Shown here in pieces: positions 21,092 to 30,241 of a stretch of DNA of 64,000 nucleotides (positions within the stretch are counted from its first letter, which is position 1; each line of letters begins with the position of its first letter). Position numbers and translations under genes: made by a program. Source of the DNA: Verrucomicrobiales bacterium (GTDB lineage Bacteria > Verrucomicrobiota > Verrucomicrobiia > Limisphaerales > UBA11358); NCBI GenBank assembly GCA_028712475.1, contig JAQTQB010000002.1, positions 62,001 to 126,000 on the forward strand, written 5' to 3'. A model generated the notes under the pieces. The model worked only from the letters and a program-made list of their open reading frames with translations. It searched no databases and was not told the origin of the DNA.

Positions 21092-21562
21092 ATGGAAGTT
21101 CAAACAAAAGCATATCAGACCTTCGAGGACTTGGACGCCTACAAGGCGGCACGCGAGTTTCGCAAGGCCATGTATGCGGTCACCCGCCAACTCCCCGACT
21201 TTGAAAAGTTCGAGCTGGCCAGTCAAATCCGTCGGGCGGCGGTTTCATTGACGGACAACATTGCCGAGGGACACGGGCGTTTTCATTATCTCGACCAGAT
21301 AAAATTCATGCTCCATTCGCGCGGTTCGCTGGAAGAATTGCAGGACGACCTCAATGTCTGCGAGGATGAAAAGTATTTGCCGGCACCGGACATTGCCAGG
21401 CTCAAGGATGACGCGTGGCGCGTTCACAAAATTCTCAACGGCTACATCCGCTATTTGCGCGGACGCAAGGCCAGCGAACCTTATGTTTTACGCGATGAAA
21501 AACGACCGGACGATTTTTCTGCGGACGAACTAAACGAACTCTTAACCGCTTCAACTCTTTAA
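21092..21562 (+). CDS. four helix bundle protein (S23/IVP family)
   Basis: FEDLDAYKAAREFRKAMYAVTRQLP...LASQIRRAAVSLTDNIAEGHGRFH. Confidence 0.9.
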   Translation: MEVQTKAYQTFEDLDAYKAAREFRKAMYAVTRQLPDFEKFELASQIRRAAVSLTDNIAEGHGRFHYLDQIKFMLHSRGSLEELQDDLNVCEDEKYLPAPDIARLKDDAWRVHKILNGYIRYLRGRKASEPYVLRDEKRPDDFSADELNELLTASTL

Positions 21563-21580
21563 CCTTTTTAACTCATTACC

Positions 21581-22327
21581 ATGAAAACGGTAGTTTTCAG
21601 AATCTGGCGCGGTGATGCCACCGGCGGCAAGTTCGTGGATTATACCACGGAGATCACCGAGGGACTCGTCGTCCTTGATGTCGTGCATAAAATCCAGGCC
21701 GATCAGGCGAACGACCTTGCGTGCCGCTGGAACTGCAAGGCCGGCAAGTGCGGCTCCTGTTCCGCCGAGGTCAACGGCATCCCGAAGCTCATGTGCATGA
21801 CGCGCATGGACACGCTGAACACGGACAAGCCCATCACCATCGAGCCGATGCGCGCCTTCCCCAGCATCCGCGACCTCGCGACGGATGTGTCGTGGAATTT
21901 TCGCGTCAAAACCAAGATCAAGAAATTCAAGCCGCGCAAGCCCGACGCCGAGGACGGCACCTGGCGGATGCAGCAGGAAGACGTGGACCGCGTGCAGGAA
22001 TTCCGCAAGTGCATCGAATGTTTTCTCTGCCAGGACGTCTGCCACGTCCTGCGCGACCATCACAAGCACGACGAATTCATCGGCCCGCGTTTCCTCGTTT
22101 ACACCGCCGCGCTGGAGATGCACCCGCTGGACACCGAGGATCGTCTGCCGGAACTCAAGCAGTCGCAAGGCATCGGCTTCTGCAACATCACCAAGTGCTG
22201 CACCAAGGTCTGCCCCGAGCATATCACGATCACCGACAACGCGATCATTCCCTTGAAAGAACGCGTGGTGGACGAATTCTACGATCCGTTCGGCTGGCTC
22301 TGGAAAAAGATCCGGCCGAAAAGTTGA
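21581..22327 (+). CDS. sdhB: succinate dehydrogenase/fumarate reductase iron-sulfur subunit
   Basis: DLACRWNCKAGKCGSCSAEVNG (2Fe-2S), CIECFLCQDVC, CTKVCPEHI. Confidence 0.93.
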   Translation: MKTVVFRIWRGDATGGKFVDYTTEITEGLVVLDVVHKIQADQANDLACRWNCKAGKCGSCSAEVNGIPKLMCMTRMDTLNTDKPITIEPMRAFPSIRDLATDVSWNFRVKTKIKKFKPRKPDAEDGTWRMQQEDVDRVQEFRKCIECFLCQDVCHVLRDHHKHDEFIGPRFLVYTAALEMHPLDTEDRLPELKQSQGIGFCNITKCCTKVCPEHITITDNAIIPLKERVVDEFYDPFGWLWKKIRPKS

Positions 22328-22461
22328 ACCGGCTGCCTTGTAGTCCGCCACCAACTTGTCCCAAAAGCGACCAACCAGCTTCAATCTGCTTGTCGCCGGT
22401 GAGAAATGCTGCATATTTGCGCGCAAATCAAGGGAACAATTCCTGCTTAACCGTCAAGGCC

Positions 22462-23988
22462 ATGCATCAACGATTGTCAGCTCGATTTGCCGGTTTGAAA
22501 ACCGGAGGCAGGTTCATCGTCGGCTTGTGCGTCCTCGTGTCTGTCGCAATTCCGTGGCTGGCACAGGCGCTTCCTCTCGGCCCTCTGGCAGCTTGGACCA
22601 CCATGGATTTCAAGGGCAACAATGTCACCGTGGACAGCTTCAACTCGTCTGACCCCGCCGCTAGTCTCTGGCAGACGAACAGATTCTACCAAGGCACCAA
22701 TTATGGCATTTACACCTCTGCCAAGCGCCAAGCCAATGCCGTCGTGGGAACGGATGGTCTGATCATCAATGTGGGTTACGCCAACATCTACGGCTATGTG
22801 GATACCGGTCCAGGTGGCACCGCCAACATCAATGCCAACGGCACGGTCGGAGACATTGCTTGGATAGATGGCGGCAATTTCGGCATTCAAACCTCGCCTA
22901 TCATTCATGCGCGAGATGACATGAATGTCAATTTCCCCAATGCGACGCTACCCAACCCAACGAATGGCTGGATTACCCTGCCACTTATCATCAGCGGCAC
23001 GAACATTGGCGGCACAACCTATTATTATTACATCACCAATAATCCGGCCAAGCGCGATCTGAACAGCATGACTTACTATGTAATTAGCAACCAGCTTACC
23101 AAGAGCATCTACTTTGGGGCAACAAATGCCATTCTATACCTCCCCTCTGGGCTGAAATTCAGCAGCGGCGCAAATGTTTTGACCGGTTCAACCAACAGCG
23201 ACATCACCATTTACGCGGCAGCCGGCATTGATACTGGACTTGGCATCTTCAATAACGTCAGCCAATATGCTCCAGCGTTAAAACTTTATGGCCTGTCGGC
23301 TTGCACCTCAATTAATCTCGGCAGGAATACGGTTTGGAGTGGCTATCTATACGCCCCCTCAGCCAGTGTGAATTTCAATGGCGGTGGCACCCCCAGCGTC
23401 CCCCAGGATGTGATCGGCTCACTCATCTGTCACGATGTGCGGGTCAACGGTCACTATAACTTCCATTTTGACGAGGCTCTGGCAAGTTACGAACCAGTCT
23501 CATTTTATCCTCAACCGAAAAGCCAGGCCGCTCCAGTCGGCTCCGATGTCACCTTCAGCGCCTCAATCGGCGGTGGCTTGCCTTTGGATTATCGCTGGCT
23601 TTTCGATCAAACAAATCTGCCCGCCAGTTATGACAATCAGGCCGGCAGCGTTTCGTTATTGCTGACCAATGTGCAATTGACGGACGCTGGCAATTATTCC
23701 GTTGTCGTCACAAACTTGTTCAATGCAGTCACCAGCGCCCCGGCCCTGTTGTTTGTCTATACCAACATCAACCAGTTGGTTCCGCAGCTTGGTTCGGGCG
23801 CTGGCATCACCAACGGACAGTTCCAACTGACCATCGCCGGTGTGGACGGATTGAGTTACGCCATCCAGTCCTCCACCAACCTGACGGACTGGACCGCCAT
23901 CGCCACCAATACGTCCCCGTTTAACTTTCTGGACACGAATGCAGATGTGTTCCCGCAACGGTTTTTCCGCTCCATTTATCTGCCCTAA
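22462..23988 (+). CDS. exported protein with Ig-like domain and C-terminal SSTNLTDW...QRFFR domain
   Basis: Signal peptide; QPKSQAAPVGSDVTFSASIGGGLPLDYRWLFDQTNLP...LTDAGNYSVVVTN (Ig-like); upstream part of listed ORF 21721-23988 is out-of-frame with sdhB and rejected. Confidence 0.78.
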   Translation: MHQRLSARFAGLKTGGRFIVGLCVLVSVAIPWLAQALPLGPLAAWTTMDFKGNNVTVDSFNSSDPAASLWQTNRFYQGTNYGIYTSAKRQANAVVGTDGLIINVGYANIYGYVDTGPGGTANINANGTVGDIAWIDGGNFGIQTSPIIHARDDMNVNFPNATLPNPTNGWITLPLIISGTNIGGTTYYYYITNNPAKRDLNSMTYYVISNQLTKSIYFGATNAILYLPSGLKFSSGANVLTGSTNSDITIYAAAGIDTGLGIFNNVSQYAPALKLYGLSACTSINLGRNTVWSGYLYAPSASVNFNGGGTPSVPQDVIGSLICHDVRVNGHYNFHFDEALASYEPVSFYPQPKSQAAPVGSDVTFSASIGGGLPLDYRWLFDQTNLPASYDNQAGSVSLLLTNVQLTDAGNYSVVVTNLFNAVTSAPALLFVYTNINQLVPQLGSGAGITNGQFQLTIAGVDGLSYAIQSSTNLTDWTAIATNTSPFNFLDTNADVFPQRFFRSIYLP

Positions 23989-24090
23989 ATGTTGTCGGAG
24001 AAGCCGGGGCTGGCTGTTATTTCCTCTTAATTCCGGCGCTTTCCGGCTTCCCGACAAGATCACCGTGGAGATTCATTTCAGACAGAAAAT

Positions 24091-24136
24091 GGTGCGCGAT
24101 ACAGGGTTCGAACCTGTGACCCCTACCGTGTCAAGG
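24091..24136 (-). pseudogene. displaced tRNA-Val 3' half (attL)
   Basis: Reverse complement reads ccttgacacggtaggggtcacaggttcgaaccctgtatcgcgcacc: anticodon-arm 3' side, T-arm and acceptor 3' side only. Confidence 0.85.
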
Positions 24137-24185
24137 GAAGGGTCAGGCTCGACCGCAGCGTCACATCGCGTTACGCTCCGCTTCC

Positions 24186-25070
24186 GTGCTGCCAAGTTGC
24201 GAGTCCCTCAAAAAATGCCTGCTGTCGGAAACGGCAGCGCGGCTGCAAACCACCCAACGAAATTTCCCTTTCGACGTAACTTTAGCGCGAGCCGTGGAAG
24301 AGTTGCTCTCGTCAAAACGCGCCGCGAACCGCAGGCCGGATTACATCAAGAGTCTCTTGCACTACATTGACCGCTTCGCCGCTGGCCGCGAACACTTGCC
24401 GCTGTCCAGCATCACCACTGCCGACGTTGAGGCGTGGCTGTCACAATTCCCCGTTCCCGACTCCCGCAAAACTTGGCTCACTCGGATTTCAACCCTCTTT
24501 TCCTTCGCCGTCCGGCGCGATTATCTCCCGGCCAATCCGTGCGATAAAATTGAGCGCGTCACCATTGACCGCAAACCGCCGATTATCTTCACGCCCGATC
24601 AGTCACGCGAACTGCTCGCCATGTGCCCGACGATTTGCAAGCCGTGGCTCGTGCTTACGATGTTCGCGGGCATCCGGCCTGATCGTGAAATGCGATTGCT
24701 GAAATGGGAACACATCAACCTCGACACGGCCACGGTGCAAATCCTTTTCCCGAAAGTGCGGAAGCATCGTCGCATCGTGCCGCTCGAACCGATTGTGGTG
24801 AAGTTGCTGCGCGAGCATCCGCTGAAAACGGGATTCGTCGCCCCGAGCAATTCCACCTTGCGCCGGTTCAAGCGGAAAATGCGGGCGGTGCTGGGCTTCG
24901 CCAGATGGCCGCAGGACGTGACGCGGCACACGGCGGCGAGTTATCTGATGGCTTTGCACCAAGACGCGGGCAAGGTCGCGGCGGGGCTGGGAAACTCGGT
25001 TGCCGTGCTGATGAATCATTACATCGTCCCGGTGGAAAAGAAAATCTGCGAAGTGTTCTGGCGTGACTGA
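24186..25070 (+). CDS. tyrosine recombinase/integrase of the element
   Basis: FAGIRPDREMRLLKWEHINLD (Arg box I), PKVRKHRRIVPL (Lys), DVTRHTAASYL (Arg box II), LGNSVAVLMNHYIVPV (Tyr). Confidence 0.88.
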   Translation: MLPSCESLKKCLLSETAARLQTTQRNFPFDVTLARAVEELLSSKRAANRRPDYIKSLLHYIDRFAAGREHLPLSSITTADVEAWLSQFPVPDSRKTWLTRISTLFSFAVRRDYLPANPCDKIERVTIDRKPPIIFTPDQSRELLAMCPTICKPWLVLTMFAGIRPDREMRLLKWEHINLDTATVQILFPKVRKHRRIVPLEPIVVKLLREHPLKTGFVAPSNSTLRRFKRKMRAVLGFARWPQDVTRHTAASYLMALHQDAGKVAAGLGNSVAVLMNHYIVPVEKKICEVFWRD

Positions 25071-25228
25071 ATTAGGGCCTGTCACAGCCGGCCAGTCACT
25101 TGTTTTTGGTGCAGCAACGTCATAAACGGCGTTTCGGACCGAAAGCGGCCGGGAACGTCATTTTCGACGCGCTAGGCTGCGATATGCGCGGCGATTCTGA
25201 AACGGCGCGATAGATGGGATGGGGTGAA

Positions 25229-25618
25229 TCAGGGTGTTTGCAGATTGATCACCCGGTAGAACTTCTGGCGGTTCGTCATTGGGAATTCAGCCTGGTTGGT
25301 CACGTCGAGTTCCCGCCCGTTCAGCATTTCGATTTTCCAGAACTTCAAATCCGACGAACTCAACACGAGTGCCGAGCAGCCCTTCGTCGGCGTCCATGTG
25401 AATTTGAGCATCGGCGGCTGTGACGTTGCCGGCGGAGATACCAGGCGCGGCGTCACAGAAGGAAATACCGCCGCCTGTGGCAACACAGACGGCGGCAACG
25501 GCGGGGAAACCTGTCGGGGCTGTGCTAGGCAGCCGGACATAAAGCCCTCCAAAGTAATCAGCCAAACAGCGAGCCAAAGAAGCCCACCTTGACCTTGCTT
25601 TTTTTGTAGGCTTTGCAT
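25229..25618 (-). CDS. element-encoded putative lipoprotein with C-terminal host-like SSDLKFW...QKFYRV domain
   Basis: MQSLQKKQGQGGLLWLAVWLITLEGFMSGC lipobox; ...LVLSSSDLKFWKIEMLNG...PMTNRQKFYRVINL. Confidence 0.6.
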   Translation of the reverse strand: MQSLQKKQGQGGLLWLAVWLITLEGFMSGCLAQPRQVSPPLPPSVLPQAAVFPSVTPRLVSPPATSQPPMLKFTWTPTKGCSALVLSSSDLKFWKIEMLNGRELDVTNQAEFPMTNRQKFYRVINLQTP

Positions 25619-25692
25619 TTTCCTTTGCTTGCGAATCTGCCGGACTTGCGGCCACGGCAGACGGTGCGTTTTGATTTCCACGTTTTTTTCAT
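25558..25692 (-). CDS. 44-aa highly basic protein (putative DNA-condensing/virion protein)
   Basis: Manual translation MKKTWKSKRTVCRGRKSGRFASKGKCKAYKKSKVKVGFFGSLFG (16/44 K+R), overlaps next gene in another frame; below track length cut-off. Confidence 0.6.
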   Translation of the reverse strand: MKKTWKSKRTVCRGRKSGRFASKGKCKAYKKSKVKVGFFGSLFG

Positions 25693-25979
25693 GCGACATT
25701 CGAGGTTGCGGCCTTGTGCAGGAACGTGCCAAGCGGCACTTCCGGCGCGGGTGCAGGAGCATCAGCCTGGACCGTCACAGCCGGCGCGTCATGCAACTGC
25801 CAAGCCGGGTCAAGTGATTCGCTGGCGAGCTTCGCCTGAAAATCGGCTTCGATTGATTCCGTCCACTCGCCGGACTGTTTGGCGGCGGCGCGGACACTGG
25901 TTATCCATTTCCAACCGGCTTCGCCGGTTTGGATGATGGTCGGGAGGTTGGCGAGAATGAGGGCGATGGCAGTTTCCAT
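25689..25979 (-). CDS. hypothetical phage protein
   Basis: METAIALILANLPTIIQTGEAGWKWITSVRAAAKQSGEWTESIEADFQAKLASE...; in tight minus-strand gene array. Confidence 0.6.
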   Translation of the reverse strand: METAIALILANLPTIIQTGEAGWKWITSVRAAAKQSGEWTESIEADFQAKLASESLDPAWQLHDAPAVTVQADAPAPAPEVPLGTFLHKAATSNVA

Positions 25980-25980
25980 T

Positions 25981-26592
25981 TTATTTTTGGGTTGAGGTTT
26001 CGGTGATGAATTTTTGAGCCTCGACAGTGACGCTCTCGACAACAGCAAGCGACGAAATAAGGAGCGCATAATCGTTCGTTGAATTGGTGGATTTGTAGGC
26101 GTTCTTCACGGCGTCGGCACTCGACACGATGGCAATGCCGCGCGGGTAAATGTTCGTGAGCGGCACCATTAAGACCGGCGTGCGAAGCCATTCGCAGAAC
26201 CGGTGAAAGGCCGGGGCGTTCGTTCGGAAAAATGCCGTGTTGGCATCGTCAATGTGGACGGCGGCGTCGAACGTGGCGTTCGCAACGGTGATGCTTTGCT
26301 CTGCGCGCACGACTACGGCGCGGGAGCCGGGGTCAAGGCTCGTGCAGCCGGTGAAGAGAAGCGACGGCAAGGCGAGCGCGAGCAGGAGCGCGGCCATGCC
26401 GCCGCCAGACGAGGCGTCGGGAGATTTGTGGGCGTAGTGTGACCAGATTATCGAGACAATCAGCAGCACGGCGGAGATCACGTCCGGCGCGTTGACGATG
26501 CTGGCCGTGTCGGTGAGGCCGTGCGCGGCGAAGATGCCCGCGAGAATTTTCATGCAGGTGCGGACGAGGGAGGCGATCTGGTCTAGGTTCAT
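25981..26592 (-). CDS. holin-like N-terminus (Pam3_gp28-like) followed by lipoprotein-like segment
   Basis: MNLDQIASLVRTCMKILAGIFAAHGLTDTASIVNAPDVISAVLLIVSIIWSHY... then MAALLLALALPSLLFTGCTS (lipobox). Confidence 0.55.
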   Translation of the reverse strand: MNLDQIASLVRTCMKILAGIFAAHGLTDTASIVNAPDVISAVLLIVSIIWSHYAHKSPDASSGGGMAALLLALALPSLLFTGCTSLDPGSRAVVVRAEQSITVANATFDAAVHIDDANTAFFRTNAPAFHRFCEWLRTPVLMVPLTNIYPRGIAIVSSADAVKNAYKSTNSTNDYALLISSLAVVESVTVEAQKFITETSTQK

Positions 26593-26596
26593 ATTT

Positions 26597-26737
26597 TTAG
26601 TTTCTGGTGGTTTGTGGCGTTGCCGCTTTGAGTGCAGCAACGTCGGTTTTCAAATCAATCACGGCCATGATGAGCCATCCTTGCGAGGCGAAGGCGGCTG
26701 TGACGATGATGCTGGCGAGCCATACTGGTATTTTCAT
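26597..26737 (-). CDS. 46-aa single-TM protein
   Basis: Manual translation MKIPVWLASIIVTAAFASQGWLIMAVIDLKTDVAALKAATPQTTRN; TAATG junction with upstream gene. Confidence 0.55.
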   Translation of the reverse strand: MKIPVWLASIIVTAAFASQGWLIMAVIDLKTDVAALKAATPQTTRN

Positions 26738-26838
26738 TAAATTTGATGCGATGATTTGAGGAACAATGCGCGCGAATACAATTTCACGCCGATTAGCACA
26801 GCGGCCAGAATCACAGCGACGATGATGACTGTTTTCAT
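26737..26838 (-). CDS. 33-aa single-TM protein
   Basis: Manual translation MKTVIIVAVILAAVLIGVKLYSRALFLKSSHQI; ATGA overlap with upstream gene. Confidence 0.5.
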   Translation of the reverse strand: MKTVIIVAVILAAVLIGVKLYSRALFLKSSHQI

Positions 26839-27203
26839 TTTGATTTTCTAAACAGTGCCGCTCCGCCGATCAGGAAAAACAACGCACCACCAATCGCCAG
26901 CACGGTGACGAGGAAAGCGGGGTTTTTGAACGCCGCAGCGAAGCCGTTGCTCGCAATTTTGTTAGCCTGTTCAATCGGCGCGGCGAACGGGTCATTGTAG
27001 AGCTGGCTGCCTAAAATGCTCAAGAGCGATTCGTTGAGCGGGCCGCCGTTCTTCACTTGCACCAAGGCGGCGTTGATTTGCGTCTCGTCGCCAGTGTTGG
27101 CTGCGGTGGCAATCGTGTTCGCGCCCGACTCGCCGTAATGCTTGGCGATCGTGGCGTAAATGTCACCGCCGGGCTGATAGCGTTGGATGGTGTCGGTGGT
27201 CAT
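26835..27203 (-). CDS. virion-type membrane protein, C-terminal TM
   Basis: ...NPAFLVTVLAIGGALFFLIGGAALFRKSK. Confidence 0.65.
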   Translation of the reverse strand: MTTDTIQRYQPGGDIYATIAKHYGESGANTIATAANTGDETQINAALVQVKNGGPLNESLLSILGSQLYNDPFAAPIEQANKIASNGFAAAFKNPAFLVTVLAIGGALFFLIGGAALFRKSK

Positions 27204-27268
27204 AAAATCAGTGGTTTGAATGTAAAGCTATTCGTATCCGGTAAACTAGTCTTGGAGGAGGCTCATGT

Positions 27269-28906
27269 TTAGTAGGGTTTAACAGTGTAGTTAAAACTAG
27301 CGCCGGTGTTGACGTAAATCAATTTCCAGACTTCGTTTGTTTGAAGAGGTATGGTTGACGATGACGCAGAGAAACCGGACGAAAAAACCGAGCCGTTGAC
27401 AAAATTCGTGTAACTTAAGATACCGCTACCAGAGGGCGTGACTGCCACAAACACGCTGCCGCCAGTTTTGTTGGTGTAAGAGCCTCCGTTGTTCATGACC
27501 GTTGCCGCCAGCGCCAGTCCGTTGGAAAGCGTTGTCGTCAGATTCACTGCCGAGAAAGTTCCCGCGAACGTGCCGGTAAAAAAATTGTTCCGGTTTGTCG
27601 CGTTGAATCTATATGTGTCCAGCCCCGTCGTGAGTTCGGCCACGGTGACAAGACCGGTATCGGACTGGAAGGCATAGGAAAAGTTCGCCGTGTTCGTGAT
27701 GTCGTAAAAAAGCATCGGAGACACGCAATGAGTCCAACCGCCAAAAGTGATTGGACACACGGTGGCGATGATATTCCCGGAGGTCTCAAACTGGTCACTC
27801 CATATCATTTTAGGTGGAGTTGTGAAACCCACGTTGAACAGGTAAGAGCCGGCGTTGCTGACAAAGAAATTCTGGCCGATGTGCCAAGTGGTTCCGTTGT
27901 TGTAGGTGATGCCGCCAACCGGCTCTTGGAAGATTACTACATAGCCTGATCGGCGCGGATCAGTTACCGGCCAGTCGTTCACGCCAGACCCCGGTTCGGT
28001 GCCGCACCCTTCAAACGAGTTTTGCCACAGACTCAAATGATCATTGGCCAGAACGATGTTCCCGACGAATGTGAATTGGTTTTTTTCGATGGTCAGGAAA
28101 TCGCCCAAATTATTGTTGTAATAGATTGCTGTTAAATTCTGCTTTCCGTTGGAGTTGGCAACGTCAGGGGTTAAACCGTAGATGCTTGGTGCGGCGTTCG
28201 TCATTTTTTCCCACCATCCGAACCAACACCTTTGGATATCGCAGCGCGATATATTGCCCCGGTAGGGCTGCCCGGTCTGGATCGGCCCGTTCATCGAAAC
28301 CAGATTCGTGCAGGCGTTTGTTACGCTGGCATAAAACATATCGTGCGTGTTAAAAATCCACCCGTTTGTGGTTCCTAGCGCGTCCATAGAAAACACGCAG
28401 GCTGGAATGTTATTCGTGATTAAAATTCCAGTTGCGCTCATGCCCTCTCCGCGCAGCGTGAGCGAGAATGCGGTGGATGCTATGTTGGAATTTACGGTGA
28501 TGGTTGCGGCGGTTTTGAAAAGACCTGGCGAAAGTTGAACAGTGCCTCCTCCGGGCGAATAACGATTGGTTGCTTTGGGCAGCGAATTGATGGCCTCCTG
28601 TATGCCACAGGTCAACGTGCCGGGCGTGTCAGGGCCGAACATAAACCCTGCATTAGTAACAGTGGAAAGACCATTGATTATTCCGGCAGCGGATACGGTT
28701 GTTACGGGCAGCGTGCTGCCGCCGGACGTGGTGACGGGCAGCGTGCCGCCGGAAGGGGCGGCGATGAACTGACGCCATTTGCCGTTCGCGTCCTGACGCA
28801 TGTAAACCGCCTGATCTCCACCCGTCACCGTGTCGGCGGGAATTGGATTTTCAGCCCGGACAGTCACAGCCGCCAGCGCGACCAGAAAGATAAGAAAATT
28901 TTTCAT
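27269..28906 (-). CDS. beta-helix (pectate-lyase-like) spike/receptor-binding candidate with signal-like N-terminus
   Basis: Repeating short beta strands (TVQLSPGLFKTAATITVNSN..FSLTLRGEGMSATGILITNN..), MKNFLIFLVALAAVTVRA. Confidence 0.6.
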   Translation of the reverse strand: MKNFLIFLVALAAVTVRAENPIPADTVTGGDQAVYMRQDANGKWRQFIAAPSGGTLPVTTSGGSTLPVTTVSAAGIINGLSTVTNAGFMFGPDTPGTLTCGIQEAINSLPKATNRYSPGGGTVQLSPGLFKTAATITVNSNIASTAFSLTLRGEGMSATGILITNNIPACVFSMDALGTTNGWIFNTHDMFYASVTNACTNLVSMNGPIQTGQPYRGNISRCDIQRCWFGWWEKMTNAAPSIYGLTPDVANSNGKQNLTAIYYNNNLGDFLTIEKNQFTFVGNIVLANDHLSLWQNSFEGCGTEPGSGVNDWPVTDPRRSGYVVIFQEPVGGITYNNGTTWHIGQNFFVSNAGSYLFNVGFTTPPKMIWSDQFETSGNIIATVCPITFGGWTHCVSPMLFYDITNTANFSYAFQSDTGLVTVAELTTGLDTYRFNATNRNNFFTGTFAGTFSAVNLTTTLSNGLALAATVMNNGGSYTNKTGGSVFVAVTPSGSGILSYTNFVNGSVFSSGFSASSSTIPLQTNEVWKLIYVNTGASFNYTVKPY

Positions 28907-29511
28907 GCAAAAATAAGTTGTCCGACGTAAAGGTCGGCCCCGCCGCCGTCGCCACAGGCACGAAAGGGAGCGCCGGACTCGATGGGCGGATAGGCCGTGT
29001 CAGGTTTAAGGCTGAACATGGTGTTTCCGTCAACGTCCAGAATTAGGAGTTGGTTTGCGCTGCTGAAAGGGCAGCTAATGATTAGCGTCTTGCAATGCTT
29101 GGCTCCGCTGCCGGGCGTGATGAGTGTCGAAACCGCCTTGTTCTGTGCGGGCGTGTTGTTTACGCTGCCATTGCCCAAGTTGACGAATTTTCCACCCTTG
29201 AACACGGTGTCTTCGGGTCGAAGCTTGTTCGTGCCGACGTAATCAACCGAGCCGTCGCCGACATAGAACTGGATGTCGAACGCATTCGCCGTATCGTTGA
29301 AAAAAAAGATTTTCTCGAACGGGGCGTTTGGATCCCTGAACTTGAATCCTTTCTCGCAATCAACCGGCGAGTTGTTGTCAAAACCGACTCGGAAAATATC
29401 ATCCGCTTTTTTGCAGTAGAACATCGAGCCGGGCATTTGCACCGAGGCGGAGCCGGGCGCTCCGTTGGCGTAGGCCGCAACTGTGACGGTTTGTATTTTC
29501 AGGCGGTTCAT
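28903..29511 (-). CDS. structural protein candidate (minor capsid/vertex)
   Basis: 202 aa beta-rich, ATGA-coupled to neighbour; lies in structural block. Confidence 0.45.
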   Translation of the reverse strand: MNRLKIQTVTVAAYANGAPGSASVQMPGSMFYCKKADDIFRVGFDNNSPVDCEKGFKFRDPNAPFEKIFFFNDTANAFDIQFYVGDGSVDYVGTNKLRPEDTVFKGGKFVNLGNGSVNNTPAQNKAVSTLITPGSGAKHCKTLIISCPFSSANQLLILDVDGNTMFSLKPDTAYPPIESGAPFRACGDGGGADLYVGQLIFA

Positions 29512-29972
29512 GCGGTCTTGGATTTGAAAAGTTTAGGTGCAAACAAAATGAGTCCGATGATGGCCGCTGCGATGCCGAGCACTTTCAACAGCGTGGCGTT
29601 TTGTTCAGATTGACCGTCGCTCTGCACGTTCGCGGCCAGCTTGGACTGTGACGCCAGCAGGGCGGCGAGCTGGGCGTTGGAATCCCCGGCGCTGCTCGCA
29701 GCCTGGTCAGTCACCGCCGCCGTCGCTTTACCCGACAGGTTCAACGCCGAGGCCGCCACGTCGCGCAACGCTTGCAGCGATGCCAGCGTGACCGCGCTCG
29801 AATCGGGGTTCGTGATGGAGAACTTGCCTTTCTTGCCGACCACCGTGCCGGTGCCGGTCAAGAGCGCGCCGTCGCCAGCGACAGCCGGGGAGCTTGCGCC
29901 GCCCGTAGTGGCTGTCGGCGTGATGACCGTCGAGCTGGCCTCGCTGCCGCCTGATGATAAAATTCCGGCCAT
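29508..29972 (-). CDS. virion membrane protein candidate, C-terminal TM
   Basis: Ala/Thr/Ser-rich N-part then LLKVLGIAAAIIGLILFAPKLFKSKTA. Confidence 0.6.
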   Translation of the reverse strand: MAGILSSGGSEASSTVITPTATTGGASSPAVAGDGALLTGTGTVVGKKGKFSITNPDSSAVTLASLQALRDVAASALNLSGKATAAVTDQAASSAGDSNAQLAALLASQSKLAANVQSDGQSEQNATLLKVLGIAAAIIGLILFAPKLFKSKTA

Positions 29973-29973
29973 G

Positions 29974-30240
29974 TTATTTTTTTGGGATGAAGAAAAACCA
30001 GATCGCCAGCGCGGCTCCGACAATCAAAAGAATCGTCGTGCCGGAAATGCCGCTGCTGCCGCCCACGATGAAGTTGGTGGGGCCTTTAACGCTCTGCGCG
30101 CCGGTTGCCGCCGAGGACGACTGGCTGGCGGAAACGCCGATGCCGCATTTCATTTCCGGCTTCAATCTGACGCGCGGCGTGCAGCCTTCGGGCGCGGACA
30201 ATTCGTGACGGAAATTTCGCGGCTGATAAAAAGGTTTCAT
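29974..30240 (-). CDS. virion membrane protein candidate, C-terminal TM
   Basis: MKPFYQPRNF...GISGTTILLIVGAALAIWFFFIPKK. Confidence 0.6.
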   Translation of the reverse strand: MKPFYQPRNFRHELSAPEGCTPRVRLKPEMKCGIGVSASQSSSAATGAQSVKGPTNFIVGGSSGISGTTILLIVGAALAIWFFFIPKK

Positions 30241-30241
30241 G

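Noticed and set aside
21721-22461. N-terminal part of the 755-aa ORF
   Set aside because: Out-of-frame overlap with sdhB; true start with signal peptide is at 22462
24091-24136. Second functional tRNA gene
   Set aside because: Only the 3' half is present; no D-arm or 5' acceptor strand
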